A DNA stretch of 64,000 nucleotides from Psychroserpens jangbogonensis. GTDB lineage: Bacteria > Bacteroidota > Bacteroidia > Flavobacteriales > Flavobacteriaceae. Positions 15,334 through 24,710 of this stretch are shown in pieces. How positions within the stretch are numbered: the first letter of the stretch is position 1; each line of letters begins with the position of its first letter. The notes under the pieces are model-generated. The model was not told the origin of the DNA. It saw only the letters and a program-made list of their open reading frames with translations, and did no database searches. The stretch is from contig NZ_JSWG01000015.1 of NCBI RefSeq assembly GCF_000797465.1, positions 248,001 to 312,000 of the forward strand. The letters run 5' to 3'. A program made the translations under genes and the position numbers.

Positions 15334-17838
15334 TTAATTGATGTTGTTTTTTCCTAAAGACAGCATATTAGCAAAAAGCCTGTAAGCTCCAGAAACTCCT
15401 GCCGGAAATTCTCTAAAGAAGCTAAGACCAGTATATACATAATACCCTTTACCATGTTTGGCTACCAATAAGCTTCCTGATTTTGGTGATTCTCCCTCGT
15501 CATTCATTGATAGGATAGGAGTAAACTCATTTGCCCATTCATTTGGAAAATATAATCCACGTTCTTGAGTCCATCCATCAAAGTCTTTAGAAGTGATTTT
15601 ATTTGGGTAGTTTAAGATTTCGTGATTTTCAGCAAGTAAAGTAACATCGGCATATTCATCAGTCACTCTATCTCTAGATAATTTTAAATCATATGGTGCA
15701 ATAGCATCAACTTTTAGTCTACGATTGGTATTGTATTGAACAATCATATTTCCGCCTTGAGCAACATAATCAAATAGTATTTGTTGTTTGAATTTTAAAT
15801 CTTCAACTGTATTATAGGCTCTAATACCAACTACTATAGCATCAAAACGATTTAGGTTATCCGCAGAAATATCTTCAGGTTTTATAATTGTTACGTTATA
15901 TCCTATTTGTCTTAAGCTCTCTGGGACTACATCACCAGCACCTTCAATATATCCAATATTTTCACCACGCTTTTGAATGTCTAATCTTACAATTTTACTC
16001 TCACTTGGCAATAACACTGTTTGAAATGGAATATGATCATAATCGATCTCAATCAATTCTCGAGTATAAATTTGATTTCCAATATGAACCATAGGTGATA
16101 AAAGACCTTCGCTTTGTTCTTTTGGAGGAATAACGGTAAACGTTAAACGTTGTTCTTGACCTCTATTAGTAATGGATATTTTTTGTTTTTCAGGAAAAAC
16201 ACTCCAGTCTTTTGGATGTGCTAATTGCACATATCCTTCAAGGTTATCTCGTCCAGCTTTTACAATGACTTCAATTTCACGTTGTGCATCAGAATCTAAA
16301 ATGATGACGCGTTCAGAAATCTTTGCTGAAGCTTCAGGTACGATTTCAAAAGGTTTGTAAACCTCTCCTTTAACAGGATCATTTGTTTTATAAACTATAG
16401 GTTTTGTGTACGAAATGTTTATGTTTTCAATATTTAGATTGAAAGTTAAATTTAAAGCTCTAGGCGTTTCAGGTTTTCCAATCAAGCTTTTGTCATTAAC
16501 GGCATACATGCCTAAACTTCCTTTTTTTGTAAGCCAGTATGGTGTTGAAACTTCTTGATTGTTCTTAATATTAAGTGTTTCTTTAAAATCGTAATCTGTA
16601 TTATTTTCCAATTTTAAATTTTTATCAATTTGAATCCCGTTAGGATTTATAATACTATTCAAAGTGATATTTGAGCTACTTCTGTTAATGATTTCCAGAT
16701 TCAAATCTACGGTTGAACCAGCAGCTGTATGATTTGTACTTGCTGACGCTTCAAGATATAATCCAGCACATGCAGCTATTATATTTTTAATCTCATCATT
16801 TTTAATGGTCTTCCAATGTGTGTCTTTTATGTTCTGAATAGCTTTGTATGCTCTAACTAATTCTGGTATTGAAGCAGATGGATCATTAAAATTATAATTT
16901 TCTTGAACGGCATACAAAATATCTCCAATAGCTTTTCCGCCATCAATTCTATTCCAAGAAGTGTCAATACCTTCAAAAAGATTGTCTTTATTAGTGGGTA
17001 AATCACCTTTTATTAATTCAATATATTCGATTTGACTACCACGACTTCCTGTACTACCGAATCCTTGTGATTTGTGCTGACTTCTACTTAATGCTGCTAT
17101 TTCAGGGTTGCTTAATCCACTGCTTGGGAAAAATACACCTGTGTCAACTTCTAATAAATTGGATTTATCTGCTTTTTCAAAATTTTCTCTACTTCCGTAG
17201 AACCACCATGAAGTGTTGAAAAATAGTCGTTGTGGTTGCCAAATATCAACTGAAGCTAATTGATTAGGATATGAGTTTTTATCACCAACTAAATCAAAGG
17301 CTTCAATACTTAACATAGCCGAACTTGTATGGTGACCATGAGTGGTACCAGGATTTCTATGATTAAATCGATTGATGATTACATCTGGTTTAAACTTCCG
17401 AATGGCTAAAACAACATCGCTTAGAACTTCCTCTTTATTCCAAATAGCAAGTGTTTCGTCCGGATGTTTTGAATAGCCAAAGTCGTTAGCTCTTGTGAAT
17501 AGTTGTTCTCCACCATCAGTGCGTCTCGCAGCTAATAATTCTTGAGTTCTAATAACACCTAATAGTTCTCTGATTTCAGGACCAACTAAGTTTTGACCTC
17601 CATCTCCTCTTGTTAATGAAAGGTAAGCCGTTCTTGCTTTAACCTCATTAGACATATAGGAAATTAATCGTGTGTTTTCATCATCAGGATGTGCAGCAAC
17701 ATATAAAACAGAACCCAAAAAATTTAATTTTTTTATAGATTCAAAAATCTCCGAAGAAGATGGTTTTTTTGGTTGTTGAGCTAAAGTTAGTGATGAAGTA
17801 AAAAGTAATAATACAATAAAATGTAATTGTCTTCGCAT
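15334..17838 (-). CDS. PIG-L family deacetylase, exported
   Basis: An 834-aa protein with a signal peptide (residues 1-21, cleavage after LTLAQ). Residues about 40-300 form the LmbE/PIG-L zinc-dependent N-deacetylase domain: AHPDDE (49-54) supplies Asp and His zinc ligands, followed by YLSLTRGDGGQN, and HGHH in GTTHGHHTSSAM supplies the distal ligands. The long C-terminal part is beta-rich, with NEW3-like (VQLAHPKDWSVFPEKQKI) and glutamine-amidotransferase-like segments, a layout common in Bacteroidota. It likely deacetylates an amino sugar outside the cytoplasm. It is encoded 19 bases upstream of the symporter pair, so substrate processing and uptake may be linked (inference). Confidence 0.88.
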   Translation of the reverse strand: MRRQLHFIVLLLFTSSLTLAQQPKKPSSSEIFESIKKLNFLGSVLYVAAHPDDENTRLISYMSNEVKARTAYLSLTRGDGGQNLVGPEIRELLGVIRTQELLAARRTDGGEQLFTRANDFGYSKHPDETLAIWNKEEVLSDVVLAIRKFKPDVIINRFNHRNPGTTHGHHTSSAMLSIEAFDLVGDKNSYPNQLASVDIWQPQRLFFNTSWWFYGSRENFEKADKSNLLEVDTGVFFPSSGLSNPEIAALSRSQHKSQGFGSTGSRGSQIEYIELIKGDLPTNKDNLFEGIDTSWNRIDGGKAIGDILYAVQENYNFNDPSASIPELVRAYKAIQNIKDTHWKTIKNDEIKNIIAACAGLYLEASASTNHTAAGSTVDLNLEIINRSSSNITLNSIINPNGIQIDKNLKLENNTDYDFKETLNIKNNQEVSTPYWLTKKGSLGMYAVNDKSLIGKPETPRALNLTFNLNIENINISYTKPIVYKTNDPVKGEVYKPFEIVPEASAKISERVIILDSDAQREIEVIVKAGRDNLEGYVQLAHPKDWSVFPEKQKISITNRGQEQRLTFTVIPPKEQSEGLLSPMVHIGNQIYTRELIEIDYDHIPFQTVLLPSESKIVRLDIQKRGENIGYIEGAGDVVPESLRQIGYNVTIIKPEDISADNLNRFDAIVVGIRAYNTVEDLKFKQQILFDYVAQGGNMIVQYNTNRRLKVDAIAPYDLKLSRDRVTDEYADVTLLAENHEILNYPNKITSKDFDGWTQERGLYFPNEWANEFTPILSMNDEGESPKSGSLLVAKHGKGYYVYTGLSFFREFPAGVSGAYRLFANMLSLGKNNIN

Positions 17839-17921
17839 AATTTATTAGTTGGCTAAAAACCAAATATAGCAAAGTAATCTAGGGTATTGTTTGTTTTAAT
17901 GTTTCTTTAACTTAAAAGAAA

Positions 17922-18638
17922 TTAGTCCTTATGAATTACAAAAATAGCAGGGCGCTTGTGTAAATCTATATTAACGTGTTTCCATTCTTTAACCGTTAAA
18001 GTTTTAATGTATTCTGTTGGTAAAGTGATGTCACAAGCAATGCAAACTCTTGTCTGAGGATGTAAAGCATTACAAATATCTTCAATAATTTTATTGTTTC
18101 TGTAAGGTGTTTCAATAAATAATTGTGTCTGATTTTGCTCGAACGATATGCGTTCCATTTTTTTTAGAGTCGCTTTTCGTTCGCTCTTATCAATTGGAAT
18201 ATAGCCATTAAATGCAAAACTCTGTCCATTCATTCCAGAACTCATCAAAGCCAAAACAATTGAAGAAGGTCCTACAAGTGGAACTACTTGGATGTTATTT
18301 TCATGTGCTAATTTTACAACTTCTGCTCCTGGATCTGCAATTCCTGGACAACCTGCTTCAGATAGGAGTCCCATTGATTTTCCGCTTTTACAAGTGTCAA
18401 GAAAATATTGAATTTCTTCAGGTTGTGAATACTTGTTTAAAATTTCAAATTTAAGTGTAGATTGTTGTTTTCTAGAGTCTACTTTTTTTATAAATCGTCT
18501 TGCTGTTTTTTCATTCTCAACAATATAGTCATCAACTAATTCAATTATTTTTTTTACTGAAATAGGCAGCACCTCTAAAGGAGGATTATCTCCAAGACGA
18601 GTTGGAATGAGGTAAAGTTTTCCGAAATCTGTATTCAT
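17922..18638 (-). CDS. SAM-dependent tetrapyrrole-methylase-fold methyltransferase, RsmI-like
   Basis: A 238-aa methyltransferase related to RsmI (16S rRNA 2'-O-methylation at C1402). The core motif GLLSEAGCPGIADPGAEVV corresponds to the RsmI SDAG..ISDPG loop, followed by the VPLVGPSSIVLALMSSGM segment. It is shorter than E. coli RsmI (about 286 aa) and lacks its C-terminal extension, so it belongs to the short variant seen in Bacteroidota; the exact RNA target is not certain. The stop of the secreted sugar dehydrogenase lies 2 bases upstream of its ATG. Confidence 0.82.
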   Translation of the reverse strand: MNTDFGKLYLIPTRLGDNPPLEVLPISVKKIIELVDDYIVENEKTARRFIKKVDSRKQQSTLKFEILNKYSQPEEIQYFLDTCKSGKSMGLLSEAGCPGIADPGAEVVKLAHENNIQVVPLVGPSSIVLALMSSGMNGQSFAFNGYIPIDKSERKATLKKMERISFEQNQTQLFIETPYRNNKIIEDICNALHPQTRVCIACDITLPTEYIKTLTVKEWKHVNIDLHKRPAIFVIHKD

Positions 18639-18640
18639 TT

Positions 18641-20041
18641 CTAATTCACTACAAGTTTACGTGTATCCTTATTTCCATTTACATCTGAAATTTCAACTAG
18701 ATAAATACCACTAGCCATATTCTTTGTAGATATAGATATGTTTTGATTTGTAAATCCAGAAACCGTTTTTATATTCTTACCTAGAATATTGTAAAATGCA
18801 ATTGAATTGATTTGAATTGAACTTCCAGTTGCATCAAAATTCAGAATATAATCTGAAGGGTTTGGATACATTTTAACCGATTTAAAAGTCTCTTCTTCAA
18901 CACTTAATAGTACATCAACAATTCTTGAAATAGCTCCTGAATCAAGTCCAACAGTATATAATTCACCATTAATATCTTCGGCAAAAGCAGAAAATCCTTC
19001 ACCTATAAATCGATCTTCTATAGTAAGTTGAAATACATCTGGCGATGTTTCTCTCACAACACCAATTTCATCACTACAATAATCGGCAAAGAAATATAAG
19101 CCATTTAAACTAGATTGTTGTGTTCCTCTATATCTATAACCACCAGTAATAGAACATTTAAAAGGACTGCCACCATAAGTATATTCGGCTACAGGGAATG
19201 TTAGTGTATTCATAGCAGGACAGCTAGTTGTGTTAAATGTAGAATTACCTTCATAGCATCTCCATCCATAATTCTCACCACCAGGACTGGTAGCTGATAC
19301 TCTATTTATTTCTTCTCTGCTGCTTTGTCCAACATCTGCAATCCATAGTTCTCCGTTGCTTCGATCAAAAGAAAATCTCCATGGATTTCTCAATCCATAA
19401 GACCATATTTCATCTAGAGCGGCAGAATTAGTCACAAAAGGATTATCAGGTGGAATACCATAATTTCCATTACTAGTTCCATCCACATCAATACGAAGCA
19501 TTTTTCCTAATAACAAAGTTAGGTTTTGCGCTCTGTCTCCTGGATCACCAGCATTTCCGCCATCTCCTGTTGAGATATATAGGTAGCCATCATTTGGGCC
19601 AAAGTGCATATCACCACCATTGTGATTAATAAAAGGTTGAGATATAGTCATTAAAATAACTTCAGATCCTGAATCTGCAGTGTCTACTCCATTTCTCGTA
19701 AATCTTGAGATTACTGTGTCTCCAGAATTATTGATGTAATTGACATAAAAGAAACCATTGACAGAATAGTTAGGATGAAAAGCCATGGCTAATAATCCTT
19801 GTTCGCCACCAGTATTGATCACAAGTGAATTGATATCTAAATATGGTGTAGTATTCGTATTACCATTTGAATTTAAGATTTTAATTACTCCAGCTCGTTC
19901 AACCACAAAAAGTCTATCGTCTCCAGCGTGTTTTACATTTACAGGACTTGAGAATCCAGTAGCAAACGTCTCTAATTCAATGTCTTGGGAAAAGCTAAAT
20001 GCATATAACATACACATAAAGTATAAGGTAATTTTTTTCAT
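18641..20041 (-). CDS. Secreted PQQ-dependent sugar dehydrogenase-type protein with T9SS domain
   Basis: A 466-aa protein: signal peptide (MKKITLYFMCMLYAFSFSQ), then a six-bladed beta-propeller of the soluble glucose/sorbosone dehydrogenase family (FATGFSSPVNVKHAGDDRLFVVERAG, HNGGDMHFGPNDGYLYISTGDGG, IWSYGLRNPWRFSFD, GENYGWRCYEG), and from about residue 388 a type IX secretion sorting domain (KMYPNPSDYILNF ... GIYLVEISDVNGNKDTRKLVVN). It is expected to be exported across the outer membrane and oxidise a sugar outside the cell with PQQ; cofactor use is by family only. It is translationally close to the RsmI-like gene, which looks functionally unrelated. Confidence 0.9.
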   Translation of the reverse strand: MKKITLYFMCMLYAFSFSQDIELETFATGFSSPVNVKHAGDDRLFVVERAGVIKILNSNGNTNTTPYLDINSLVINTGGEQGLLAMAFHPNYSVNGFFYVNYINNSGDTVISRFTRNGVDTADSGSEVILMTISQPFINHNGGDMHFGPNDGYLYISTGDGGNAGDPGDRAQNLTLLLGKMLRIDVDGTSNGNYGIPPDNPFVTNSAALDEIWSYGLRNPWRFSFDRSNGELWIADVGQSSREEINRVSATSPGGENYGWRCYEGNSTFNTTSCPAMNTLTFPVAEYTYGGSPFKCSITGGYRYRGTQQSSLNGLYFFADYCSDEIGVVRETSPDVFQLTIEDRFIGEGFSAFAEDINGELYTVGLDSGAISRIVDVLLSVEEETFKSVKMYPNPSDYILNFDATGSSIQINSIAFYNILGKNIKTVSGFTNQNISISTKNMASGIYLVEISDVNGNKDTRKLVVN

Positions 20042-20111
20042 AGCTATGTAGTTTTAGGACTCAATTTTGTTAAAAATACGAAAAAACAAATAACTTGGTT
20101 GGAGAGAATTC

Positions 20112-20576
20112 CTATATATCAGAGTTTTGTAATTTTTTTGATAAAGTATTGCAGGCTTTTTCTAGGAGTTGAAAAACGTCTTGAAAACCAGATATACCTC
20201 CATAATAAGGGTCTGGAACATGCTTAATTTTAATGCTGTCTTCTAGTTCAAGAATACATCTCACCTTACCTATATCATCAGTGTTTCTCGCTAATGCTAT
20301 GACATTTTGATAATTGGAGTCGTCCATGGTGTATATGTAGTCGAATGTATCAAAATCTGAGACCTTGAATTGTCTACCACGTTGGTTAGAAATGTCTATT
20401 CCATTAGATTTTGCAACATCAATAGAGCGATGATCTGGAGAATCACCAACATGATAGTTTGCAGTTCCTGCAGAATCTACATAAAATTGATCAGAATGTA
20501 GTTTTGATTCTAAAATACCATGTGCTAATGGTGATCGACAAATATTGCCCAAACAAACCATTAAAATACTAGTCAT
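20112..20576 (-). CDS. Low-molecular-weight protein-tyrosine phosphatase
   Basis: A 154-aa enzyme with the P-loop C8-LGNIC-R14-S (CX5R) near the N-terminus and the general-acid Asp122 in VPDPYYGG. The conserved SAGTANYHVGDSPD segment follows at about 35-48. It removes phosphate from phosphotyrosine, or acts on other small phosphate substrates. It lies 9 bases downstream of dnaA on the same strand, a pairing I associate with Flavobacteriia, so it probably shares the dnaA transcript. Confidence 0.93.
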   Translation of the reverse strand: MTSILMVCLGNICRSPLAHGILESKLHSDQFYVDSAGTANYHVGDSPDHRSIDVAKSNGIDISNQRGRQFKVSDFDTFDYIYTMDDSNYQNVIALARNTDDIGKVRCILELEDSIKIKHVPDPYYGGISGFQDVFQLLEKACNTLSKKLQNSDI

Positions 20577-20585
20577 AGATGATAC

Positions 20586-22013
20586 TTATAAAGAAAGTTT
20601 CTTAGATAGATCTTCAACGTACTTTCTAAATTGCTTGTCAGTAGATGATAAATTATCTACAGTTTTACAAGCGTGAAGAACAGTAGCGTGATCTCTCTTA
20701 CCAATTTGAGATCCAATACTCGCTAATGAAGCTTTGGTGTATTTTTTAGCAAAAAACATAGCTAATTGTCTTGCTTGAACAATATGACGCTTTCTTGTTT
20801 TAGACTGAAGCGTACTTACATCCATTTGGAAATAATCAGAAACTACTTTTTGAATGTAATCGATTGATACTTCACGTTTGGTATTCTTAACGAATTTCTC
20901 AACAATTTCTTTAGCAAGGCTAACTGTAATTTCCTTTTTGTTGAAAGACGATTGTGCAATTAACGATATGATAGCGCCTTCAAGTTCACGAACATTAGTT
21001 TTAATGTGTTTCGCAACATATTCAATAATATCATCTGGCATTTCAACACCATCGCGATATAATTTGTTCTTTAAAATTGAAACTCTAGTTTCAAAATCTG
21101 GACTTTGAAGTTCTGCAGAAAGTCCCCATTTAAAACGAGATAATAATCGTTGCTCAATATCTTGCATATCAACTGGAGCTTTGTCACTAGTTAATATAAC
21201 TTGCTTGCCGTTTTGGTGCAAGTGATTGAAAATATGGAAGAATACATCTTGTGTTCCAGATTTACCAGATAAGAACTGAACATCATCGATAATTAAAACA
21301 TCGATAATTTGATAGAAGTGAATAAAATCATTTCTATTATTTTTCTTTACAGAGTCAATGTATTGTTGCGTAAACTTTTCAGCAGAAATATATAAAACGG
21401 TCTTTTCAGGATACTTGTCTTTGATATCAACACCAATAGCATGAGCTAAATGTGTTTTACCTAATCCAACACCACCAAAAATCAATAGCGGATTAAATGA
21501 TGTGCCTCCAGGCTTGTTGGCAACAGCCAATCCTGCATTTCTCGCTAATCTGTTAGAATCACCTTCTAAGAAATTTTCGAAACTATAATTTGGATTAAGT
21601 TGAGATTCAATCTTAACATTTCTAATTCCAGGAATCACAAACGGATTCTTTAATTCTGGATTTTTATTATTAAGAGGAACATCTACATCTTGAGATTTCA
21701 TTGCGCCTCTATTTGAACTTGGAATTTTTTCTGTAAACGGTTGTTTGTTACCATAGGTGTTTTCCATTTTGATAACATAAACCAATTTTGCTGTTTCACC
21801 TATCTGCTTTGTTAAAGCTACTTTAAGTATTTTTACGTAATGTTCTTCTAGCCATTCGTAGAAAAATTTACTAGGAACTTGAATGCTTAATGCATTATCG
21901 GAAAGCTTAACTGCTACTATTGGCTCAAACCATGTTTTATAGGCTTGAGGTTGAATATTGTCTTTTATAAAAGACAGACAGTTAGTCCAAACCGATTGCG
22001 CAGTTACATCCAT
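20586..22013 (-). CDS. dnaA: Chromosomal replication initiator protein DnaA
   Basis: A 475-aa AAA+ initiator. Domain I is residues 1-80 (WTNCLSFIKDNIQPQAYKTW). A short linker follows, with GGVGLGKT Walker A at 180-187, Walker B VLIIDDVQFL, and sensor segments LTSDKAP and RLLSRFKWGLS. Domain IV ends with the DNA-binding signature GKRDHATVLHACKTV. Length and order are normal. It is followed by the tyrosine phosphatase gene. The 191-base upstream gap has no cluster of DnaA boxes, so the origin is probably elsewhere. Confidence 0.97.
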   Translation of the reverse strand: MDVTAQSVWTNCLSFIKDNIQPQAYKTWFEPIVAVKLSDNALSIQVPSKFFYEWLEEHYVKILKVALTKQIGETAKLVYVIKMENTYGNKQPFTEKIPSSNRGAMKSQDVDVPLNNKNPELKNPFVIPGIRNVKIESQLNPNYSFENFLEGDSNRLARNAGLAVANKPGGTSFNPLLIFGGVGLGKTHLAHAIGVDIKDKYPEKTVLYISAEKFTQQYIDSVKKNNRNDFIHFYQIIDVLIIDDVQFLSGKSGTQDVFFHIFNHLHQNGKQVILTSDKAPVDMQDIEQRLLSRFKWGLSAELQSPDFETRVSILKNKLYRDGVEMPDDIIEYVAKHIKTNVRELEGAIISLIAQSSFNKKEITVSLAKEIVEKFVKNTKREVSIDYIQKVVSDYFQMDVSTLQSKTRKRHIVQARQLAMFFAKKYTKASLASIGSQIGKRDHATVLHACKTVDNLSSTDKQFRKYVEDLSKKLSL

Positions 22014-22204
22014 TCTCTAAGGGTAGTTTTTAAGTTGATAGTTAGTTAGCAAAAAAAAGAGAAAACCGAGTTTCTCAGGGTTGATTTTTACATGACAAAT
22101 ATGTGAACAAATTTTTTAATAAAAAAATCAAAAGGTATTGATTTTCTAGAATTTTTTCCTCATGTTTAAATCGAGTCGAAATTACAAAAAAAATATCAAT
22201 AACG
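22014..22204. other. Divergent intergenic region upstream of dnaA
   Basis: This 191-base AT-rich gap separates dnaA (minus) from the thioesterase gene (plus) and must hold both promoters. One weak DnaA-box-like nonamer (TGTGAACAA, 22102-22110, i.e. TTGTTCACA on the other strand) is present. No repeated boxes or clear TAnnTTTG element stand out. Confidence 0.4.
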
Positions 22205-22615
22205 ATGACGAATCTTACTAAACCTGATGAAATCCAATTTAGAGTACGCTATGGAGAAACCGACCAAATGGGAGTCGTTTATCATGGTAATTATGCACAA
22301 TATTTTGAAATGGGCAGAACTGAATGGTTACGAAAAATGGGTTTTTCCTATAAACAAATGGAAGAAGAAGGAATAATGTTGCCAGTGATTAACCTGTCTA
22401 TAAATTACAAAAAGTCAGCGTTTTATGACGACCTCATTAAAGTAAAAACTAAACTTGTAAAAAAGCCGACAGCAAAAATTGAATTTGATTACGAAATTTT
22501 AAATGAAAATAATGAAGTTTTGACAACAGGAAATTCTGTTTTGGTATTTATGGATATTCATAAGAATCGACCTACAAGATGTCCTGAATATATTTTAGAC
22601 CAACTGCAAATTTAA
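22205..22615 (+). CDS. YbgC-like acyl-CoA thioesterase (4HBT hotdog fold)
   Basis: A 136-aa single hotdog-domain thioesterase. The active-site segment RVRYGETDQMGVVYHGNYAQYFE has the Asp and the HGNY typical of the 4-hydroxybenzoyl-CoA thioesterase/YbgC group. It hydrolyses acyl-CoA thioesters; the natural substrate is unknown. Its stop overlaps the convergent YigZ-family stop by 4 bases. Confidence 0.92.
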   Translation: MTNLTKPDEIQFRVRYGETDQMGVVYHGNYAQYFEMGRTEWLRKMGFSYKQMEEEGIMLPVINLSINYKKSAFYDDLIKVKTKLVKKPTAKIEFDYEILNENNEVLTTGNSVLVFMDIHKNRPTRCPEYILDQLQI

Positions 22616-23232
22616 TCGTTTAAAGTTTTGATTTCAATTTCATATAGACGATCAAACATTTCAAAAATAGTAGAAGCTTCTTTAAGTCTTACAGAAATAA
22701 TAAGTTCACAACTTAATTCTAAAGTTTGACTAATGACATTTAGATTTTTTTCTTTTACTATTCTCATCACTTTATTCATGTTTTTGTAATCAAAAGTGAT
22801 TGTGTATTCAATATTTATTGTTTTGGAAACTATTTTCGAAGCGTCTAATGCCATTTGTGCTCCTGTTCTATAAGCATTAATAAGTCCGCCTACTCCTAAT
22901 TTGACACCTCCAAAATATCTAACGACTACAATTAAGATATTAGTCACCTCAAACGATTGTATTTGTCCGTAAATAGGCATTCCTGCACTATTATTAGGTT
23001 CGCCATCATCATTTGCTCTATAACTATAATCGTTTTCAGACTTTCCTAATTGATAAGCATAACACCAATGTCTTGCCTGGTGGTGCTGTTTCTTAAGATC
23101 TTCTATATGCAATTTAACGTCGCCTTCAGTAATAACAGGAAATGCATAACCATAAAACTTACTGTTTTTGTCTTTGAATAGCACTTCGGGAGACGCTTTG
23201 GTAATCGTTTTATAGATGTCTTTTTCTGTCAT
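22612..23232 (-). CDS. YigZ/IMPACT family protein
   Basis: A 206-aa protein with the UPF0029/IMPACT N-terminal domain: FYGYAFPVITEGDVKLHIEDL, KQHHQARHWCYAYQLG, then the diagnostic RANDDGEPNNSAGMPI and VVVRYFGGVKLGVGGLINAYR. Residues about 140-206 form the C-terminal DUF1949-like ferredoxin-type domain. Its function is unclear; it is linked to translation or RNA binding in eukaryotic homologues. Its upstream neighbour, the EamA-type transporter gene, ends at its start codon, so this is the last gene of the ribD operon. Confidence 0.9.
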   Translation of the reverse strand: MTEKDIYKTITKASPEVLFKDKNSKFYGYAFPVITEGDVKLHIEDLKKQHHQARHWCYAYQLGKSENDYSYRANDDGEPNNSAGMPIYGQIQSFEVTNILIVVVRYFGGVKLGVGGLINAYRTGAQMALDASKIVSKTINIEYTITFDYKNMNKVMRIVKEKNLNVISQTLELSCELIISVRLKEASTIFEMFDRLYEIEIKTLND

Positions 23233-24096
23233 TTAAGACAAAGTTACTAATACAATTGAAACTACAGCCAATACGATACCGAACCAATTCGTTTTTGAGA
23301 TGGATTCTTTGAAAACTAGAAGCCCTAAAAGTGTTGATACCATTACGATCGCTACATTGTTTACCGTGAACAAGGTAGAGCTTTCAAGGCTTTCATGATT
23401 AAGTGCTTTCAATAAATAATAAATAGAAAAGTAATTTACAATACCTAATATACTTCCTGCTACAACAGCTCTTAGTGGAAATTTATTTGGTTTTTTTATC
23501 GATTTATAAATAAGAATACTTGACCCAATAATAAATGCAAAAGCAAATATGGTTGCTGAAAATATAGGAATCCCATTTTCAGATACATACGTCGTTTCAA
23601 AATATTTTATAGAGGTATCTATAACACCTGAACCAAAAAACAATATAATAGGTAACACAAGTCCTTTGTTGAAATTGCTTGTTGTTTTCGGTCTTACTGA
23701 AGTTAGATATACAGCAATTAGAGCGAGTATAATTCCTATAATCTTTTGGGCACCAACACCTTCGTTGTAGACGTATACACCGAAAACTACAGGAATAATA
23801 ACACTCATTTTAGATGCCACAGACACAACTGAAATCCCGTTACGTTGTGCTGTAAGCGCCATGACGTTAAATATAGCGATGAATAAAAAACCGAGTCCAA
23901 TTGCACCATAAATCCATTCAGATTGTAAAACCTTAGTAACATTTAGAGGTTCGTCATAACTCCAAATCCCGAACAGACAAGCCGTAAAATAATTGACAAC
24001 AATAGCTTGAAGCGTATTGATCTTGAATTTATCTAAGAGTTTAAAAATGATAAATATGAGTGTAGAAGCCGTTATGCTTAGCAGTAGATATATCAA
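23233..24096 (-). CDS. EamA/DMT-superfamily transporter
   Basis: A 287-aa membrane protein with ten hydrophobic helices in two EamA repeats (the first ends near GIILALIAVYLTSVRP, the second with FGIVLAVVSIVLVTL). The GISVVSVASKMSVIIPVVFGV segment is typical of the family. It exports a small metabolite or drug of unknown identity. The start is TTG (24094-24096), overlapping the HAD-gene stop as TTGA; no ATG exists upstream, so TTG is the only reasonable start. Confidence 0.85.
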   Translation of the reverse strand: MIYLLLSITASTLIFIIFKLLDKFKINTLQAIVVNYFTACLFGIWSYDEPLNVTKVLQSEWIYGAIGLGFLFIAIFNVMALTAQRNGISVVSVASKMSVIIPVVFGVYVYNEGVGAQKIIGIILALIAVYLTSVRPKTTSNFNKGLVLPIILFFGSGVIDTSIKYFETTYVSENGIPIFSATIFAFAFIIGSSILIYKSIKKPNKFPLRAVVAGSILGIVNYFSIYYLLKALNHESLESSTLFTVNNVAIVMVSTLLGLLVFKESISKTNWFGIVLAVVSIVLVTLS

Positions 24097-24710
24097 AATA
24101 AGTCTTCTTTAATGGAGAATAGATCTATGATGTTTTCTTTCGTTTCATCAATGTTCCAAACATGAATGCCCAATTTGGAAGCAGTATCTGTATTGTCTTT
24201 AGTATCGTCTATAAACAAACACTCTTCTGCTTTTAGTTTGTTTTGGTTTAAAACGAAATTGTAAATATCATCATTCGGCTTTCTTAAATTGATTTCATGT
24301 GATAAATAAAATTTATCAAAACAGTCTTTAAACTCGGTATAAAAAGGAACCTGTTCTTGAACCCATTTAATATGTAAATCGTTCGTGTTACTTAATAATA
24401 TGAGTTTATATTTATTTTCCAGTTTTAATTTCTGAAGGAATTTTAAACGTTCTTCAGGGAAATCTTTTAAAATGAAATTCCATGCATCAATGATATTATT
24501 CTTTGAAAGCTTTGGGAAATTATCAGTGTAGAACTCTATAAACTCTTCCGAAGAGATTAATCCTTGTTCATATAAGGTGTTGATTGCAATGAGGTCTTCT
24601 GGTAATTCATCCAATTCAAATAAAGTGAGCACATTTTGCACAGCACCTTCTTTGTCTAAATTGATGAATACATCACCAAAATCGAATATGATTGTTTTAA
24701 TTGTTGACAT
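24093..24710 (-). CDS. HAD-superfamily hydrolase (IA type)
   Basis: A 205-aa phosphatase-like protein. Motif I appears as IIFDFGDVFINLD (usual DxDGT; here DFGDV, as in YihX-like members), motif II as LILLSNTND, motif III Lys in INLRKPNDDIYN and motif IV as CLFIDDTKDNTDTA. The cap is helical and small. Known relatives hydrolyse sugar phosphates or nucleotides. Its position directly after ribD suggests it might be the missing phosphatase step in riboflavin synthesis, which is inference only. The start overlaps the ribD end by 14 bases. Confidence 0.9.
   Translation of the reverse strand: MSTIKTIIFDFGDVFINLDKEGAVQNVLTLFELDELPEDLIAINTLYEQGLISSEEFIEFYTDNFPKLSKNNIIDAWNFILKDFPEERLKFLQKLKLENKYKLILLSNTNDLHIKWVQEQVPFYTEFKDCFDKFYLSHEINLRKPNDDIYNFVLNQNKLKAEECLFIDDTKDNTDTASKLGIHVWNIDETKENIIDLFSIKEDLF

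Noticed and set aside
22014-22204. Possible oriC next to dnaA
   Set aside because: Only one imperfect DnaA-box-like nonamer (22102-22110) and no repeated boxes or unwinding-element pattern beyond general AT-richness.
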